From Gemmatimonadales bacterium (GTDB lineage Bacteria > Gemmatimonadota > Gemmatimonadetes > Gemmatimonadales > GWC2-71-9): a DNA stretch of 64,000 nt. The notes under the pieces are model-generated. The model was not told where the DNA came from. It did not search any database and saw only the letters and a program-made list of their open reading frames with translations. Made by a program: the position numbers and the translations under genes. The stretch covers positions 1 to 64,000 of the forward strand of contig JAICLE010000001.1 of NCBI GenBank assembly GCA_025927545.1. The letters run 5' to 3'. Positions 26,933-35,613 of this stretch are shown piece after piece (position 1 is the stretch's first letter; each line of letters starts with the position of its first letter).

Positions 26933-28431
26933 TACCAGCCGATCGGCTTCTCGTCCAGGTTGATGAACACCTGCTTCGTCTCGAGATACTCCTCCACGCC
27001 CCAGTGCCCGAGCTCACGCCCGAACCCCGACGCCTTGTATCCACCCCAGGGCGCCTCGACGAAGGTGGGCTGCATGTGATTGACCCACACGATCCCCGCC
27101 TCCAGCGCCTTCACGACCCGGAAGGCCTTGAAGATGTCCCGGGTCCAGACCGCGGCGGCCAGGCCATAGGGGGTGGCATTGGCGATCCGGATGGCGTCCG
27201 CCTCGTCGGTAAACGGAATGACGCTCATGACCGGGCCGAAGATCTCCTCCTGCGCGATCGTCGCGGAGTTGTCAACGTCGTAGAAGATCGTCGGTTCGAC
27301 GTACCAGCCCTTGTCGAACTGCGCCGGCACGCCCCCGCCGGCCGCCAGCTTCGCCTCACTCCGGCCGATGCGGAGGTACCCAGCCACGCGGTCGCGCTGC
27401 TCGGCGCTCACCAGCGGACCCATCCTGGTGTCGCGGTCGAGGCCCGGGCCCAGACGGATCGTCCTGGCCTTGGCGGCCGCGGCATCGATGAACTTGCGAT
27501 AGATGTCACGCTGGACGAGCACGCGGCTCCCGGCCGAGCAGACTTCGCCCTGATTGACGAAGGTCCCGAACAGGGCGCCGTCGACCGCGTTCTCGAAATC
27601 AGCGTCGCTGAAGAAGATATTGGGCGACTTGCCGCCCAACTCGAGGGAGACGCGCTTGAGCTGGTCGGCGGCGCTCCGCATGATGAGCTTCCCCACCTCG
27701 GCGCTGCCCGTGAAGGCGATCTTCCGCACGCCTCGATGCGCCACCAGCGGCGCGCCGGCGCCCGGACCATCGCCGGTGACGACGTTGACCACGCCGGGCG
27801 GGAGCCCCGCAGCCTCGAACTCCCTGGCCAGCTCGAGCAGGCTGAGCGGTGTCTGCTCGGCCGGCTTGATCACGGCGGTACAACCGGCGGCGAGGGCGGG
27901 GGCGATCTTCCACGCGGCCATGAGAAGCGGGTAGTTCCAGGGGATGATCTGCCCTGCCACGCCCACCGGTTCCCGCAGCGCGAGAGCGATCGCGTCGGCG
28001 GGTACCGGCAGTACCTCGCCGTTGATCTTGGTGGCCAGGCCGCCGTAATACTCGTAACAGGTGGCGGCGTCGTCCATGTCGTACTCGGACTCGACGATCG
28101 GTTTGCCCGAATTGAGCGTTTCGAGCTCGGCGAACTCGCTTCGCCGGGCGCGGATCCGCTCGGCGAGGCGGAACAGAATGCGTCCACGGTCCTGTGCGCT
28201 GACCCCGCGCCAGCCGTCATCGTAGAAGGCCCGCTGGGCCGCCCTCACGGCATGGTCCACATCCTCCGCGCCGCCGGCGGGGCAGGTCGCGATGACGCCC
28301 TCGGTGCTCGGGTCGAACACCTCGAACGTCTCGCCGCCTGCGGCATCGATGAACTGCCCGTCGATATACATCTGGTATCGGCGGACATCGGCGTTCTGGG
28401 CCGCGCCGCCCGCTCTCGCTGCGCTCGTCAT
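26929..28431 (-). CDS. NAD(P)-dependent aldehyde dehydrogenase (betaine/semialdehyde type)
   Basis: A 500-residue aldehyde dehydrogenase. Signatures are IIPWNYPLLMAAWKIAPAL, the cofactor loop FTGSAEVGKLI, the general-base Glu in LELGGKSPNIFF (about residue 265) and the nucleophile Cys in QGEVCSAGSRV (about 299). Closest in style to betaine-aldehyde, aminobutyraldehyde and aminoadipate-semialdehyde dehydrogenases. ATG 28431 has GGAGGCGCAGAG in front. It heads the operon with the histidine kinase and response regulator, and stands next to the saccharopine-dehydrogenase-like and aminotransferase genes, which favours an amino-semialdehyde substrate. Confidence 0.93.
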   Translation of the reverse strand: MTSAARAGGAAQNADVRRYQMYIDGQFIDAAGGETFEVFDPSTEGVIATCPAGGAEDVDHAVRAAQRAFYDDGWRGVSAQDRGRILFRLAERIRARRSEFAELETLNSGKPIVESEYDMDDAATCYEYYGGLATKINGEVLPVPADAIALALREPVGVAGQIIPWNYPLLMAAWKIAPALAAGCTAVIKPAEQTPLSLLELAREFEAAGLPPGVVNVVTGDGPGAGAPLVAHRGVRKIAFTGSAEVGKLIMRSAADQLKRVSLELGGKSPNIFFSDADFENAVDGALFGTFVNQGEVCSAGSRVLVQRDIYRKFIDAAAAKARTIRLGPGLDRDTRMGPLVSAEQRDRVAGYLRIGRSEAKLAAGGGVPAQFDKGWYVEPTIFYDVDNSATIAQEEIFGPVMSVIPFTDEADAIRIANATPYGLAAAVWTRDIFKAFRVVKALEAGIVWVNHMQPTFVEAPWGGYKASGFGRELGHWGVEEYLETKQVFINLDEKPIGWY

Positions 28432-28536
28432 CTCTGCGCCTCCGGTCCGTTCGTGCCGCCGTCGGATGTATGGAGTCTCTGGCCAATTTACCACGCAGGC
28501 ACGTACGGCACGAAGGATCCCGGCGCCCTGCCGCGG

Positions 28537-29775
28537 CTATGCCGCCATGACCTCGCGTGAAGGCCGGGCGCGCACCTTCGGGCTCACGGTCGGCGGGGTA
28601 TCGTCCCGGACCTTCCACGGCATCCCCTCGCGCGCCAGACATTCGAGGAACGGATCGGGGTCGAACTCCTCGGGCGAGCGTACCCCGGGGCCGCTCCACC
28701 GTCCCTGGTGGATCAGCCGCGCGGCGATGACCGGTGGGATCCCGGTCTGGTATGCCGTGGCCTGGACCCCGAGCTCGGCGTAGGCCGTCTGATGGTCGGT
28801 GACGTTGTAGATGTAACAGGCGCGTGGCTGGCCGTCCTTGAGCCCGCGCGCGAGGACGCCGACGCAGGTCTGGCCCGTCATGCGCCCCGCCAGGTCATTG
28901 GGCTGGGGGAGGAGCGAGACCACGACGTCACGCGGCACGACCGAAACGTCGCCCACGCGCACGCGGCCCTTGGCCGACAGCCCGAGTCGCTTGATCACGC
29001 GCAGGGTCTCAACCGTCGCGTCATCCATGCACATCTTGAAGTCGACCAGCCGCGCCGTCGGGAAGAACCGCGGGAGCGTCCTGGACTCCTCGTGATCCAC
29101 GTAATAACAGTCCAGGACGCCGAGCTCGGGAAAATCGAATGGCTCGCAGCCCGTAAGGGGCGGCTCGAGCTGGTAGCGCCCGTCGCGAAACGAAACCGCC
29201 CGGCAAAGACATTCGTCGAGGAAGACCCACGGGCTGAATGCCGCCACGAAACCGTCGTGCCCCTGGCAGACGGAATTGTCGCCGTCGCGCACGTGCAGCT
29301 CGGTGATTTCGTCGAACAGATGCTTCGCGGCATAGGCGGCGTAGACGTTGGTGGTGCCGGGATCGGCGCCCATTCCCAGCAGCGCTACTCGCCCCTCCGC
29401 CCGGAACTCCCCGTCGAGCGCGAACTGGTCATCCAGCTTGGGGATACCGTCATCATCGGTGCCGCCACTGGCCATATCGATGTAGTCGCAACCGGCCGCC
29501 AGGCAGGCGCGCATTACCTCGAGGTTGGTGGCGGGGAGCGCCGCGTTCAGAACGATTGTGGTGCCGGTCTCACGGGCGGTGCGAGCCACGGCGGCACGGT
29601 CTCCGGCATCGAGACGGCGGCACGAGACCCGGGGATCACGCAGACGGTCCGCCAGGAGGGACGCGCGGGCGGAGACCGCATCGGCGATGATGAGTTGCTC
29701 GAGCATCGCCTCCTGCACGAATTTGAGGGCGGACACGGTCCCCACCGCGCCGGCGCCCAACATCAGGACTCTCAC
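28537..29775 (-). CDS. Saccharopine dehydrogenase-like / lysine dehydrogenase family protein
   Basis: A 412-residue cytoplasmic oxidoreductase. The Rossmann fold starts at the N-terminus (MLGAGAVGTVSALKF) and the family core follows (LNAALPATNLEVMRACLAAG, YIDMASGGTDDDG, GMGADPGTTNVYAAYAA). Members include saccharopine reductase, lysine 6-dehydrogenase and carboxynorspermidine synthase. The neighbours favour a role in lysine breakdown through a semialdehyde, but this is inference. The GTG start has CGAGGAG 6 bp upstream. It is separated from the aldehyde dehydrogenase by 105 bp and is divergent from the aminotransferase. Confidence 0.82.
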   Translation of the reverse strand: MRVLMLGAGAVGTVSALKFVQEAMLEQLIIADAVSARASLLADRLRDPRVSCRRLDAGDRAAVARTARETGTTIVLNAALPATNLEVMRACLAAGCDYIDMASGGTDDDGIPKLDDQFALDGEFRAEGRVALLGMGADPGTTNVYAAYAAKHLFDEITELHVRDGDNSVCQGHDGFVAAFSPWVFLDECLCRAVSFRDGRYQLEPPLTGCEPFDFPELGVLDCYYVDHEESRTLPRFFPTARLVDFKMCMDDATVETLRVIKRLGLSAKGRVRVGDVSVVPRDVVVSLLPQPNDLAGRMTGQTCVGVLARGLKDGQPRACYIYNVTDHQTAYAELGVQATAYQTGIPPVIAARLIHQGRWSGPGVRSPEEFDPDPFLECLAREGMPWKVRDDTPPTVSPKVRARPSREVMAA

Positions 29776-30200
29776 AAACTCCTCGTTTCATTGTCGGTGC
29801 GGCACTCGGTCTGGTTACAGGGATGGCACCGCCACCGCCCGCTCCCTCGCCCCCGCCGCTGATGGGGGCTCGCAGCTCAAGGAGATCGTCAGCCGCGAGA
29901 GTGGACCCCCCGCTTGGTCGGAGGGTGCAAACACGCTCGTCCCGGTGGGGGAGCGTATAGCCATTGTAGCTCCGGAGACCTACGGGCTGTCCAGCCCCCA
30001 AGCGGGCGGCGCCTCGTGATTTGCGCCACACTGTCGCGTCCATTCACAGGCAATCGCCTGGGCGACAACAACTTGAATGGCGGTATGCAGATGGGGCGCA
30101 TAATTATGGCTTGCCGATTCCCAACCGGCGTCCGGGACCGGCGGCGTCAGCCTCGACCCCGTCACCTTACTTTCCTACGTCCTCCGCATTCGGGGCACTC
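29776..30200. promoter_or_regulatory. Divergent regulatory region between dehydrogenase and aminotransferase genes
   Basis: This 425-bp stretch has no convincing gene. On the minus strand TACAAT (29968-29963) would give a leader of about 180 nt for the dehydrogenase; within it ACGCTC and GAGCGT (around 29932-29955) can pair. An imperfect dyad GTAGCTCCGGAGACCTAC (29966-29983) overlaps that promoter. On the plus strand TACTTT (30168-30173) would start the aminotransferase transcript near 30180. I could not match the long leader to a known riboswitch class. Confidence 0.4.
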
Positions 30201-31595
30201 ATGGCGGGCATCATCCAGCTTCAGACCGAGGTCCCCGGCCCCAGGAGCCGCGCGCTCCTGGCCCGGCGGGCCAGGGCCGTTCCGCGCGGCGTCCCGGCGG
30301 TGACACCGATCTCGGTGGTGCACGCCGAGGGCGCGGTGCTGACCGATGCGGACGGCAATCGGCTTATCGACTTCGCCGGCGGCATCGGGGTGGTGAACAC
30401 GGGCCACCGGCATCCCGCGGTCCTGGAGGCGGTACGGGCACAATTGGACCGGTTCGCGCACCTCGGATTCCCGGTCACCACCTATGAGTCGTACATCGAA
30501 CTCGCCGAGCGGCTGAACCGGGTCACGCCCGGTGCGCATGAGAAGCGCACCTTGTTCGTGAACAGCGGAGCGGAGGCGGTCGAGAACGCAGTGAAAGTCG
30601 CCCGCTACTTTACCGGCCGGCCGGCGGTCGTCTGCTTCGAGCACGGATTTCACGGACGCACCAATCTCGCGCTGGCGCTCACCTCGAAGGTCATGCCCTA
30701 CAAGGCAGGATTTGGCCCGTTCGCGCCGGAGGTGTATCGGATCCCGTATCCCTACTGCTATCGCTGCACGAACGACAGGACCGGCGAGCGCTGCTGCATG
30801 GGGACCACGGGGCAACTGGAGCGGATCTTTGCCACGACGGTCGATCCGGGGTCGGTCGCGGCGATCATTATCGAACTCGAGCTTGGCGAGGGTGGCTTCG
30901 TGCCGGCTCCGGCAGAGTACGTGGAGGCGCTCGCGGCTTTCGCGAAGGCGCACGGCATCCTGGTCATCGCCGATGAGATCCAAACCGGCTTCGGTCGCAC
31001 GGGGAAGCTCTTCGCATGCGAGCACTACGGGCTCGTTCCAGACCTGATCACGACCGCCAAGTCGCTGGCCGGGGGTCTGCCGCTCGCGGCCCTCACGGGC
31101 CGGGCCGATGTCATGGAGGCGCCGCATCCGGGTGGGCTCGGTGGGACCTATGGCGGGAATCCGCTCGCCTGCGTCGCCGGCCTGGCGGTGCTCGATGCGA
31201 TGGAGGCCGAGTCCCTCCCGGCAAAGGGCCGGCGGAGCGGCCACCGCATCCGGGCGCGGTTCCAGGAATGGGCGGAGCGGTTCACCTGTATCGGTGACGT
31301 CCGCGGTCTAGGGGCAATGGTGGCCATGGAGTTGGTGGCTGATCGGAGGACCCGCACCCCCGACAAGGCGATCACGGCGCGCGTCCTGGCTGCGGCGCTC
31401 GGGCGTGGGCTGGTGCTGCTGTCCGCCGGCACGTTCGGAAACGTCATCCGGGTGCTGGCGCCCCTCACGGCAGACGACGAGCTGATCGACGAGGGGCTCG
31501 GCGCCCTGGAGGCGGCACTGGTGGCGACGGTGGGTGGCGATGGCGCGCCTACTCCATGGTCCCCGATCCCTGGCCCAGCGCCTTCGACCAACTGA
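30201..31595 (+). CDS. Class III aminotransferase (4-aminobutyrate or lysine aminotransferase-like)
   Basis: A 464-residue PLP enzyme. Family blocks are DFAGGIGVVNTGHRHP, FVNSGAEAVENAVKVAR, FHGRTNLALALTSK, the PLP-contacting IADEIQTGFGRTGKLFA (Asp about residue 258) and the Schiff-base lysine in TTAKSLAGGLPLAAL. It matches GABA/omega-amino-acid transaminases. Beside a lysine-dehydrogenase-like and a semialdehyde-dehydrogenase gene, it could deaminate GABA, lysine or 2-aminoadipate. ATG 30201 follows the leader from the TACTTT promoter; the longer upstream frame has no conserved residues. Its last 47 bp overlap the convergent porin gene. Confidence 0.92.
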   Translation: MAGIIQLQTEVPGPRSRALLARRARAVPRGVPAVTPISVVHAEGAVLTDADGNRLIDFAGGIGVVNTGHRHPAVLEAVRAQLDRFAHLGFPVTTYESYIELAERLNRVTPGAHEKRTLFVNSGAEAVENAVKVARYFTGRPAVVCFEHGFHGRTNLALALTSKVMPYKAGFGPFAPEVYRIPYPYCYRCTNDRTGERCCMGTTGQLERIFATTVDPGSVAAIIIELELGEGGFVPAPAEYVEALAAFAKAHGILVIADEIQTGFGRTGKLFACEHYGLVPDLITTAKSLAGGLPLAALTGRADVMEAPHPGGLGGTYGGNPLACVAGLAVLDAMEAESLPAKGRRSGHRIRARFQEWAERFTCIGDVRGLGAMVAMELVADRRTRTPDKAITARVLAAALGRGLVLLSAGTFGNVIRVLAPLTADDELIDEGLGALEAALVATVGGDGAPTPWSPIPGPAPSTN

Positions 31596-32391
31596 GCGCC
31601 GCACCGCCCCACACTTTCAGGTCGTGTGTTCGGCCTGGTGATGTCGTACGGGTGAACCGGTCGCCCGTAATGACCAGGTGCACCGCCGGCGTAAGGGCAA
31701 GGCCTCCCCTTGTGAACGGCATGCCTGCCGACAGATCGAAATGGGTGAACCCGTCGTCGTGGAAGCTGGCCAGGTCGGGCGAGCCCGGAGTTCCCGGGAT
31801 GCTCTGCCCCGCATCTAACCCGGCCAGCGCGTTGAGAGTTAGCGAGTGCCTCCCGTCGAGGGGCACCGATTGGGCGATGCTGACCTCCAGATACGCACCG
31901 CCGATCTTGTCCACGTCATACCACAGCGCCAACTTCGGGCTGAGGCTCGCGTCGAGAGCCGCCTTGGCATAGACCTCGACGGTGTTGGAGCCCGAGGTAA
32001 ACCCCGCGCCGTTGGGAAAGACGTACAGCAGAGCCCCGCCCGTGAGCGTAAGTTTTTGCACGGGGGCGCTGACTTCCGCCCACGCGTCCACTTCGGCGAC
32101 GTCGAGCGCCGACATGCCGCCGCTCTCGCTGAGATCGTTCCCCGGATCGTCATATCTCCCCAGCTCAACGTTGGCCCACCCGCCGAGAGTCAAGGCGGCA
32201 CTGCCGGCCGGAATCGTCAAATAGACGTCCGGTTGCGCCACCGGTCGATTGGTGAGACTCAGGCCGCGCCATACATAGGCGCTGAAGAGACCAACGTCCG
32301 CACTCATCCTCGCCTGCCCGTAAGAGGGCGTGGTAGTCGCGAGGACACCCGCGACCGCCCAAACTGCCCGCACCACGCTCGCGCACCGCAT
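31549..32391 (-). CDS. TorF-family putative porin
   Basis: A 280-residue outer-membrane protein: signal peptide ending PSYGQA, then SADVGLFSAYVWRGLSLTNRPVAQPDVYL, the hallmark opening of the Gcw_chp/TorF porin-like family, and alternating beta-strands to the C-terminus (GAALSWSKALG). ATG 32391 has AGGAGA 9 bp upstream. The 3' end overlaps the aminotransferase's 3' end by 47 bp in antisense, so the last 15 residues of each are encoded by the same DNA. The leader is long and has a strong hairpin. Substrate unknown. Confidence 0.8.
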   Translation of the reverse strand: MRCASVVRAVWAVAGVLATTTPSYGQARMSADVGLFSAYVWRGLSLTNRPVAQPDVYLTIPAGSAALTLGGWANVELGRYDDPGNDLSESGGMSALDVAEVDAWAEVSAPVQKLTLTGGALLYVFPNGAGFTSGSNTVEVYAKAALDASLSPKLALWYDVDKIGGAYLEVSIAQSVPLDGRHSLTLNALAGLDAGQSIPGTPGSPDLASFHDDGFTHFDLSAGMPFTRGGLALTPAVHLVITGDRFTRTTSPGRTHDLKVWGGAALSWSKALGQGSGTME

Positions 32392-32443
32392 CGTAGGTCT
32401 CCTGTCCGAGAGGGGCTGTGAAGGTGCCCGGAGGCAACGAAAT

Positions 32444-32467
32444 GGCCCGCTCGACTTCGAGCGGGCC
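32444..32467 (-). terminator. Hairpin in the porin-gene leader (attenuator-like)
   Basis: GGCCCGCTCGA, CT, TCGAGCGGGCC: an 11-bp perfect stem in the middle of the porin 5' leader. On the minus strand it is followed by CATTTCGTT, a weak T-rich tail. Position between promoter and start codon suggests attenuation or translation control. Confidence 0.5.
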
Positions 32468-32574
32468 GGAACCACTGCATGCGACCTGCACCCGGAAAAC
32501 GGCTCGACCCTACGTGGAACGGCAGGGGCTGGCTGACGAGGTGAGGCTTAAATTTCGCAAAAGGAGCATTTTCC

Positions 32575-32602
32575 AATCTACAATCCTGCACAAAATCGTC
32601 AA
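32575..32602 (-). promoter_or_regulatory. Sigma-70-type promoter of the porin gene
   Basis: On the minus strand TTGACG (32602-32597), 16 bp, TAGATT (32580-32575). A start near 32568 gives a leader of about 177 nt. Confidence 0.5.
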
Positions 32603-32643
32603 GGCTGACGCACATTGACCGTACATTGTGCGCCAATTGCACA
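32587..32643. promoter_or_regulatory. Cluster of four GCACA half-sites
   Basis: Within 57 bp of AT-rich DNA lie GCACA copies in CTGCACAAAA, ACGCACATTG, the inverted ACATTGTGCG and TTGCACATAA; TGTGC (32627-32631) and GCACA (32639-32643) form a dyad with a 7-bp spacer. The cluster overlaps the porin -35 and lies between the divergent porin and HEAT genes, as expected for a shared operator. Confidence 0.45.
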
Positions 32644-32763
32644 TAATGATCTACATAGGGCGTATCGGGCCAAGCTCCTCCCATGCGCCGCGGGCGGCAC
32701 ATTGCGAACTCACGCGCGGTGGTGCAGCTTGTCAGGATCCCTCCCCCGCAGAGGAGACCCCGC

Positions 32764-34236
32764 TTGGATTCCAGGTCCTCCTTCATCCAGCGATTCGGCG
32801 ATCTCATCGCGCTACTGCGCGCCGACCCCGGAAACGACGCCGCCCAGGATCTCGCGCTCACGGCGGCCACCGGCGCGGTGGCGGCTCAAGCCGTCGAAGT
32901 CGAAGCCGGCATTCACTGGAGCGTGATTCCCGAGGACCTGACGCTCAAAGGCCGCCTCCTCGCCCGCCAGGTGGACGTGTTGCGTGTGGCCGCGGGCGCC
33001 GAGCCGCACGAGCTGCTGGCGCTCGCGCGGGCGCTGTCGCACGACGTCACCCCGTTGCCATCCTCGCCTCACATCGAGCTCGAGATGGTGCAGCGCCTCG
33101 CCCCGCCGGACGGAGAACCGGGCGGCGGAGCGGAGCGGCCCGCCGAGCCGTCGGTCCAGCCACGGCGCGCCGCCGAGCGGCGCGGATGGGGTGACCGCCG
33201 GCGTCCGGGAGCCGCGCATCACCGGGGCTTCGAGCGACGGCGTGGGGCGGATCGGCGCGCCGGCGGAGAGCGGCGCCTGGAGCTGGTCAGGAATCAGCGG
33301 GCCGAGATCGCCCGGCTCCACGAAGTGCTCGGGCGAGCGGTCCGCGCGTGCGCGTGGGATGCGGCGCTCGCCGCGGCGGTGGCACTGGTGCGGCTGGCGC
33401 CGAGGGTCCCGGCGCCGGAGCGGCGGAGCTACGGGATCCAGCTCCGCCGCGCGGTTCCCCGGCGCGCCATCGAGTCACTGACCGATCTGGCCGAGCGGGA
33501 GATCGAGCTGCGTGCGGCGACGGCGGAGGTGCTCCGCTGGATCGGGCTCGATGCGGCGCAGATCCTCCTGGGCCGGCTGGTGGAGGGCGGCGCTGCGGGA
33601 ACCATGGGTTTCTACTACGATGTGCTCGGGGCGATGCCCGGTGTGTACCCCTTGGTGACGCCGTTGCTGGCGGGCCGCTACGTGCACGAGATGCGTCACG
33701 GTGCCGCGCTGCTGGGCCGCCTGGGGCGGCCGGATGGAATCGGCCAGCTCGCGCCACTGCTGAGCCACCCGGACGCCACGGTACGGGCGGCCGCGGTACG
33801 CGCGATCGGCCAGATCCACGACGGCCCCGCCGCCGACCCGTTGCGGCAGGCGCTCCGCCATCCCGACCCCCACACGCGGGCTGCCGCCGCCGAGGCGATC
33901 GCGACCTGGCGTGGCGGGGCGCTCGCACTGCTGCTGGTGGCCGCACTCGGCGCCGAGCGCGACCGCGAGGCGTGGCACGCGCTTGTCACCGCGCTGGGCA
34001 GCGTCGGGACCCTGGAAAGTTGCGCCGCGCTCGCGGGTGTGGCCGTCAGCCGCCGCCGCCTGCTCCGGCGGGAGGGACACACGACAGGGCAGCGCCTTGC
34101 CGCGGTGGCCGCGCTCGCCCTGGCCCACTCATCTACCTCCCGGGCCACCCTGGAGCGGCTCGCCCGGGACGGGGACGGCACCATCCGGTACGCCGCCGAC
34201 CGGATCTTGCGGGCGGAACGGCAGCGCGCCGGCTGA
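32764..34236 (+). CDS. HEAT-repeat protein
   Basis: A 490-residue cytoplasmic protein. The N-terminal 115 residues are helical; an Arg-rich linker follows (about 120-190); from about 200 onward come armadillo/HEAT-type repeats, clearest in LLSHPDATVRAAAVRAIGQIHDGPAADPLRQALRHPDPHTRAAAAEAIATW, written here as two units joined at PADPL. No enzymatic motif was found. I prefer TTG 32764 because GAGGAG lies 7 bp upstream; earlier in-frame ATG 32683 and GTG 32719 have no ribosome-binding site. It is divergent from the porin. A scaffold role is likely. Confidence 0.75.
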   Translation: MDSRSSFIQRFGDLIALLRADPGNDAAQDLALTAATGAVAAQAVEVEAGIHWSVIPEDLTLKGRLLARQVDVLRVAAGAEPHELLALARALSHDVTPLPSSPHIELEMVQRLAPPDGEPGGGAERPAEPSVQPRRAAERRGWGDRRRPGAAHHRGFERRRGADRRAGGERRLELVRNQRAEIARLHEVLGRAVRACAWDAALAAAVALVRLAPRVPAPERRSYGIQLRRAVPRRAIESLTDLAEREIELRAATAEVLRWIGLDAAQILLGRLVEGGAAGTMGFYYDVLGAMPGVYPLVTPLLAGRYVHEMRHGAALLGRLGRPDGIGQLAPLLSHPDATVRAAAVRAIGQIHDGPAADPLRQALRHPDPHTRAAAAEAIATWRGGALALLLVAALGAERDREAWHALVTALGSVGTLESCAALAGVAVSRRRLLRREGHTTGQRLAAVAALALAHSSTSRATLERLARDGDGTIRYAADRILRAERQRAG

Positions 34237-34239
34237 CGT

Positions 34240-34845
34240 TCAGCGGTGCACGCCGAAGCCGTCGATCTGCAGGTCCAGGTGGTGGTTGGCCCGGATCCCG
34301 ACGATGCCGTTCACGTCCGTCGCGCTGGCCTTGAGGCTGTGCACCGGCTGGCCGTTCACCTTGAAGACCACCTCGCCAGGCTCCTTCTTGTTGTCGATCT
34401 CCAGCAGATTGGTGGCGGTTCCCTTCGTATTCAGCTTGTGCACGGCCGGACTCGGCACCCAACCCCGGGTAATGTCGGCCGTCTGCTCGCCCTCGCGCCG
34501 CTTGATGAGGTAGCTTCCGTCGCCCCGCACCAGGAAGTAGGTGTACTGCTGGGCCGCGCCGTTCAGGTCCTGGCCTCCGTAGAACAGCCCGTAGCCCTCG
34601 GGGTGGGCCGTCTTTCGGGTCTGGGTAAAGGTGGCGAGCGTGTGGACAGGCCCGCTGCCCCGCGTGTCTTCGCGGTACAGGATGATGGCGGGGCCTAGCG
34701 TTACATGTATCCCCCTGCCCATTCGAACGACCTTCGCGGAGGCCACCCCGGCGGTGCCGTCGGCGCGGGCGGACCACCCGTCGGGGAGCGTGCCGAGGAA
34801 GAGAGCGGGGAACAGCAGCAGACCGGCGGCGGTGAGTGCGCGCAT
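34240..34845 (-). CDS. Secreted hypothetical protein, concanavalin-like fold suspected
   Basis: A 201-residue protein with a signal peptide (MRALTAAGLLLFPALFLG). Segments such as GYGLFYGGQDLNG, YTYFLVRGDGSYLIKRREG and VFKVNGQPVHSL, ending GIVGIRANHHLDLQIDGFGV, resemble laminin-G/concanavalin-type or DUF1080-like sandwich domains, which often bind sugars; this is a pattern judgement. ATG 34845 is preceded by GAGGAG. It converges on the HEAT gene with a 3-bp gap. Confidence 0.65.
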   Translation of the reverse strand: MRALTAAGLLLFPALFLGTLPDGWSARADGTAGVASAKVVRMGRGIHVTLGPAIILYREDTRGSGPVHTLATFTQTRKTAHPEGYGLFYGGQDLNGAAQQYTYFLVRGDGSYLIKRREGEQTADITRGWVPSPAVHKLNTKGTATNLLEIDNKKEPGEVVFKVNGQPVHSLKASATDVNGIVGIRANHHLDLQIDGFGVHR

Positions 34846-34936
34846 GCGACTCCTCGTGGAAAGGGTCAGCGGGTTGCGGAGACCGCCCCGGCCGCGCTAA
34901 CCTACGGCGCCGCAAACCGGGGATCGGAGACAGGCC

Positions 34937-35113
34937 ATGATGTACTGGATCGGAGTGCTGCTGGCCTCGATCGGGGCCACCCTCATCCTGAGCGCCCTCG
35001 CCCTGGTGTCGGCGCTGGTGGGCGTTCTGGTGAACGCCTCCATCGTGCTCGTCTCGGGGCCCATGATCGACCGCCTGCTTGCCATGCGTGGTCGGGCCAT
35101 TGTCCGCCGCTAG
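34937..35113 (+). CDS. Small membrane protein, 58 residues
   Basis: ATG 34937 (followed by a second ATG) has GGAG 8 bp upstream. The product MMYWIGVLLASIGATL continues into a second hydrophobic stretch (LVGVLVNASIVLVSG) and ends in a short basic tail (RGRAIVRR), predicting one or two membrane helices with the tail in the cytoplasm. It occupies almost all of the gap between two minus-strand genes and converges on the HPt-like gene with 2 bp between stops. Function unknown. Confidence 0.55.
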   Translation: MMYWIGVLLASIGATLILSALALVSALVGVLVNASIVLVSGPMIDRLLAMRGRAIVRR

Positions 35114-35115
35114 CC

Positions 35116-35475
35116 TCAGGAGCCCGCCGGCTCCTGGCCAGCTTCCGGCGTGCTGGCAGCGCGCACCGCGGCCTCGTAATTGATCTTGAGGCTGCCCAGG
35201 AGCTCCCGCAGGCCGCGCACCTTCATTTGCAGACCGCCTCCCCGCCGGGTCATCGTGCCCATGATTCCGGCGGTCTCGGCGATGCCCGTCAGGCTCAACG
35301 CTCCCGCCTCACCCTTGATCTGATCGAGCAGCCGCGCCAGCCCGCGAACGACGATGTCGTCGGCTCGGAGGGCGGCCATTTCTTCGACCACGGCCCGAAT
35401 GCGGTCGAACCGCGGCGGCAGGGTCTGCAGATAGGCGAGTTGCGCCTGCTGGCGCGAGGAAAGCTTTAGGGCCAT
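35116..35475 (-). CDS. HPt-like domain protein lacking the phospho-histidine
   Basis: A 119-residue helical protein. LDQIKGEAGALSLTGIAETAG (written in pieces: DQIKGEAG, then LSLTGIAETAG) lines up with the histidine-phosphotransfer signature HxLKGxAGxxGL, but the phosphorylatable His is Asp. It could be an inactive HPt that sequesters a response regulator, or an unrelated four-helix protein. ATG 35475 is used; ATG 35520 (MRPVALRNAF) is an alternative. It is divergent from the RND pump gene. Confidence 0.55.
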   Translation of the reverse strand: MALKLSSRQQAQLAYLQTLPPRFDRIRAVVEEMAALRADDIVVRGLARLLDQIKGEAGALSLTGIAETAGIMGTMTRRGGGLQMKVRGLRELLGSLKINYEAAVRAASTPEAGQEPAGS

Positions 35476-35613
35476 CCCTGAATCTCTCGTGAAGGCGTTC
35501 CGTAGGGCAACGGGTCGCATGGGGTCCCCTGTCGAACCGGGACGCCCGCGAACGACCACAGAGGCGACAGCCAGCTCCAGCCGTTCCACCGAGCGCAAGA
35601 GGGTGTCCACCCA

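Noticed and set aside
29776-29956. Lysine or glycine riboswitch in the dehydrogenase leader
   Set aside because: Leader length fits, but the conserved core sequences of these classes are absent.
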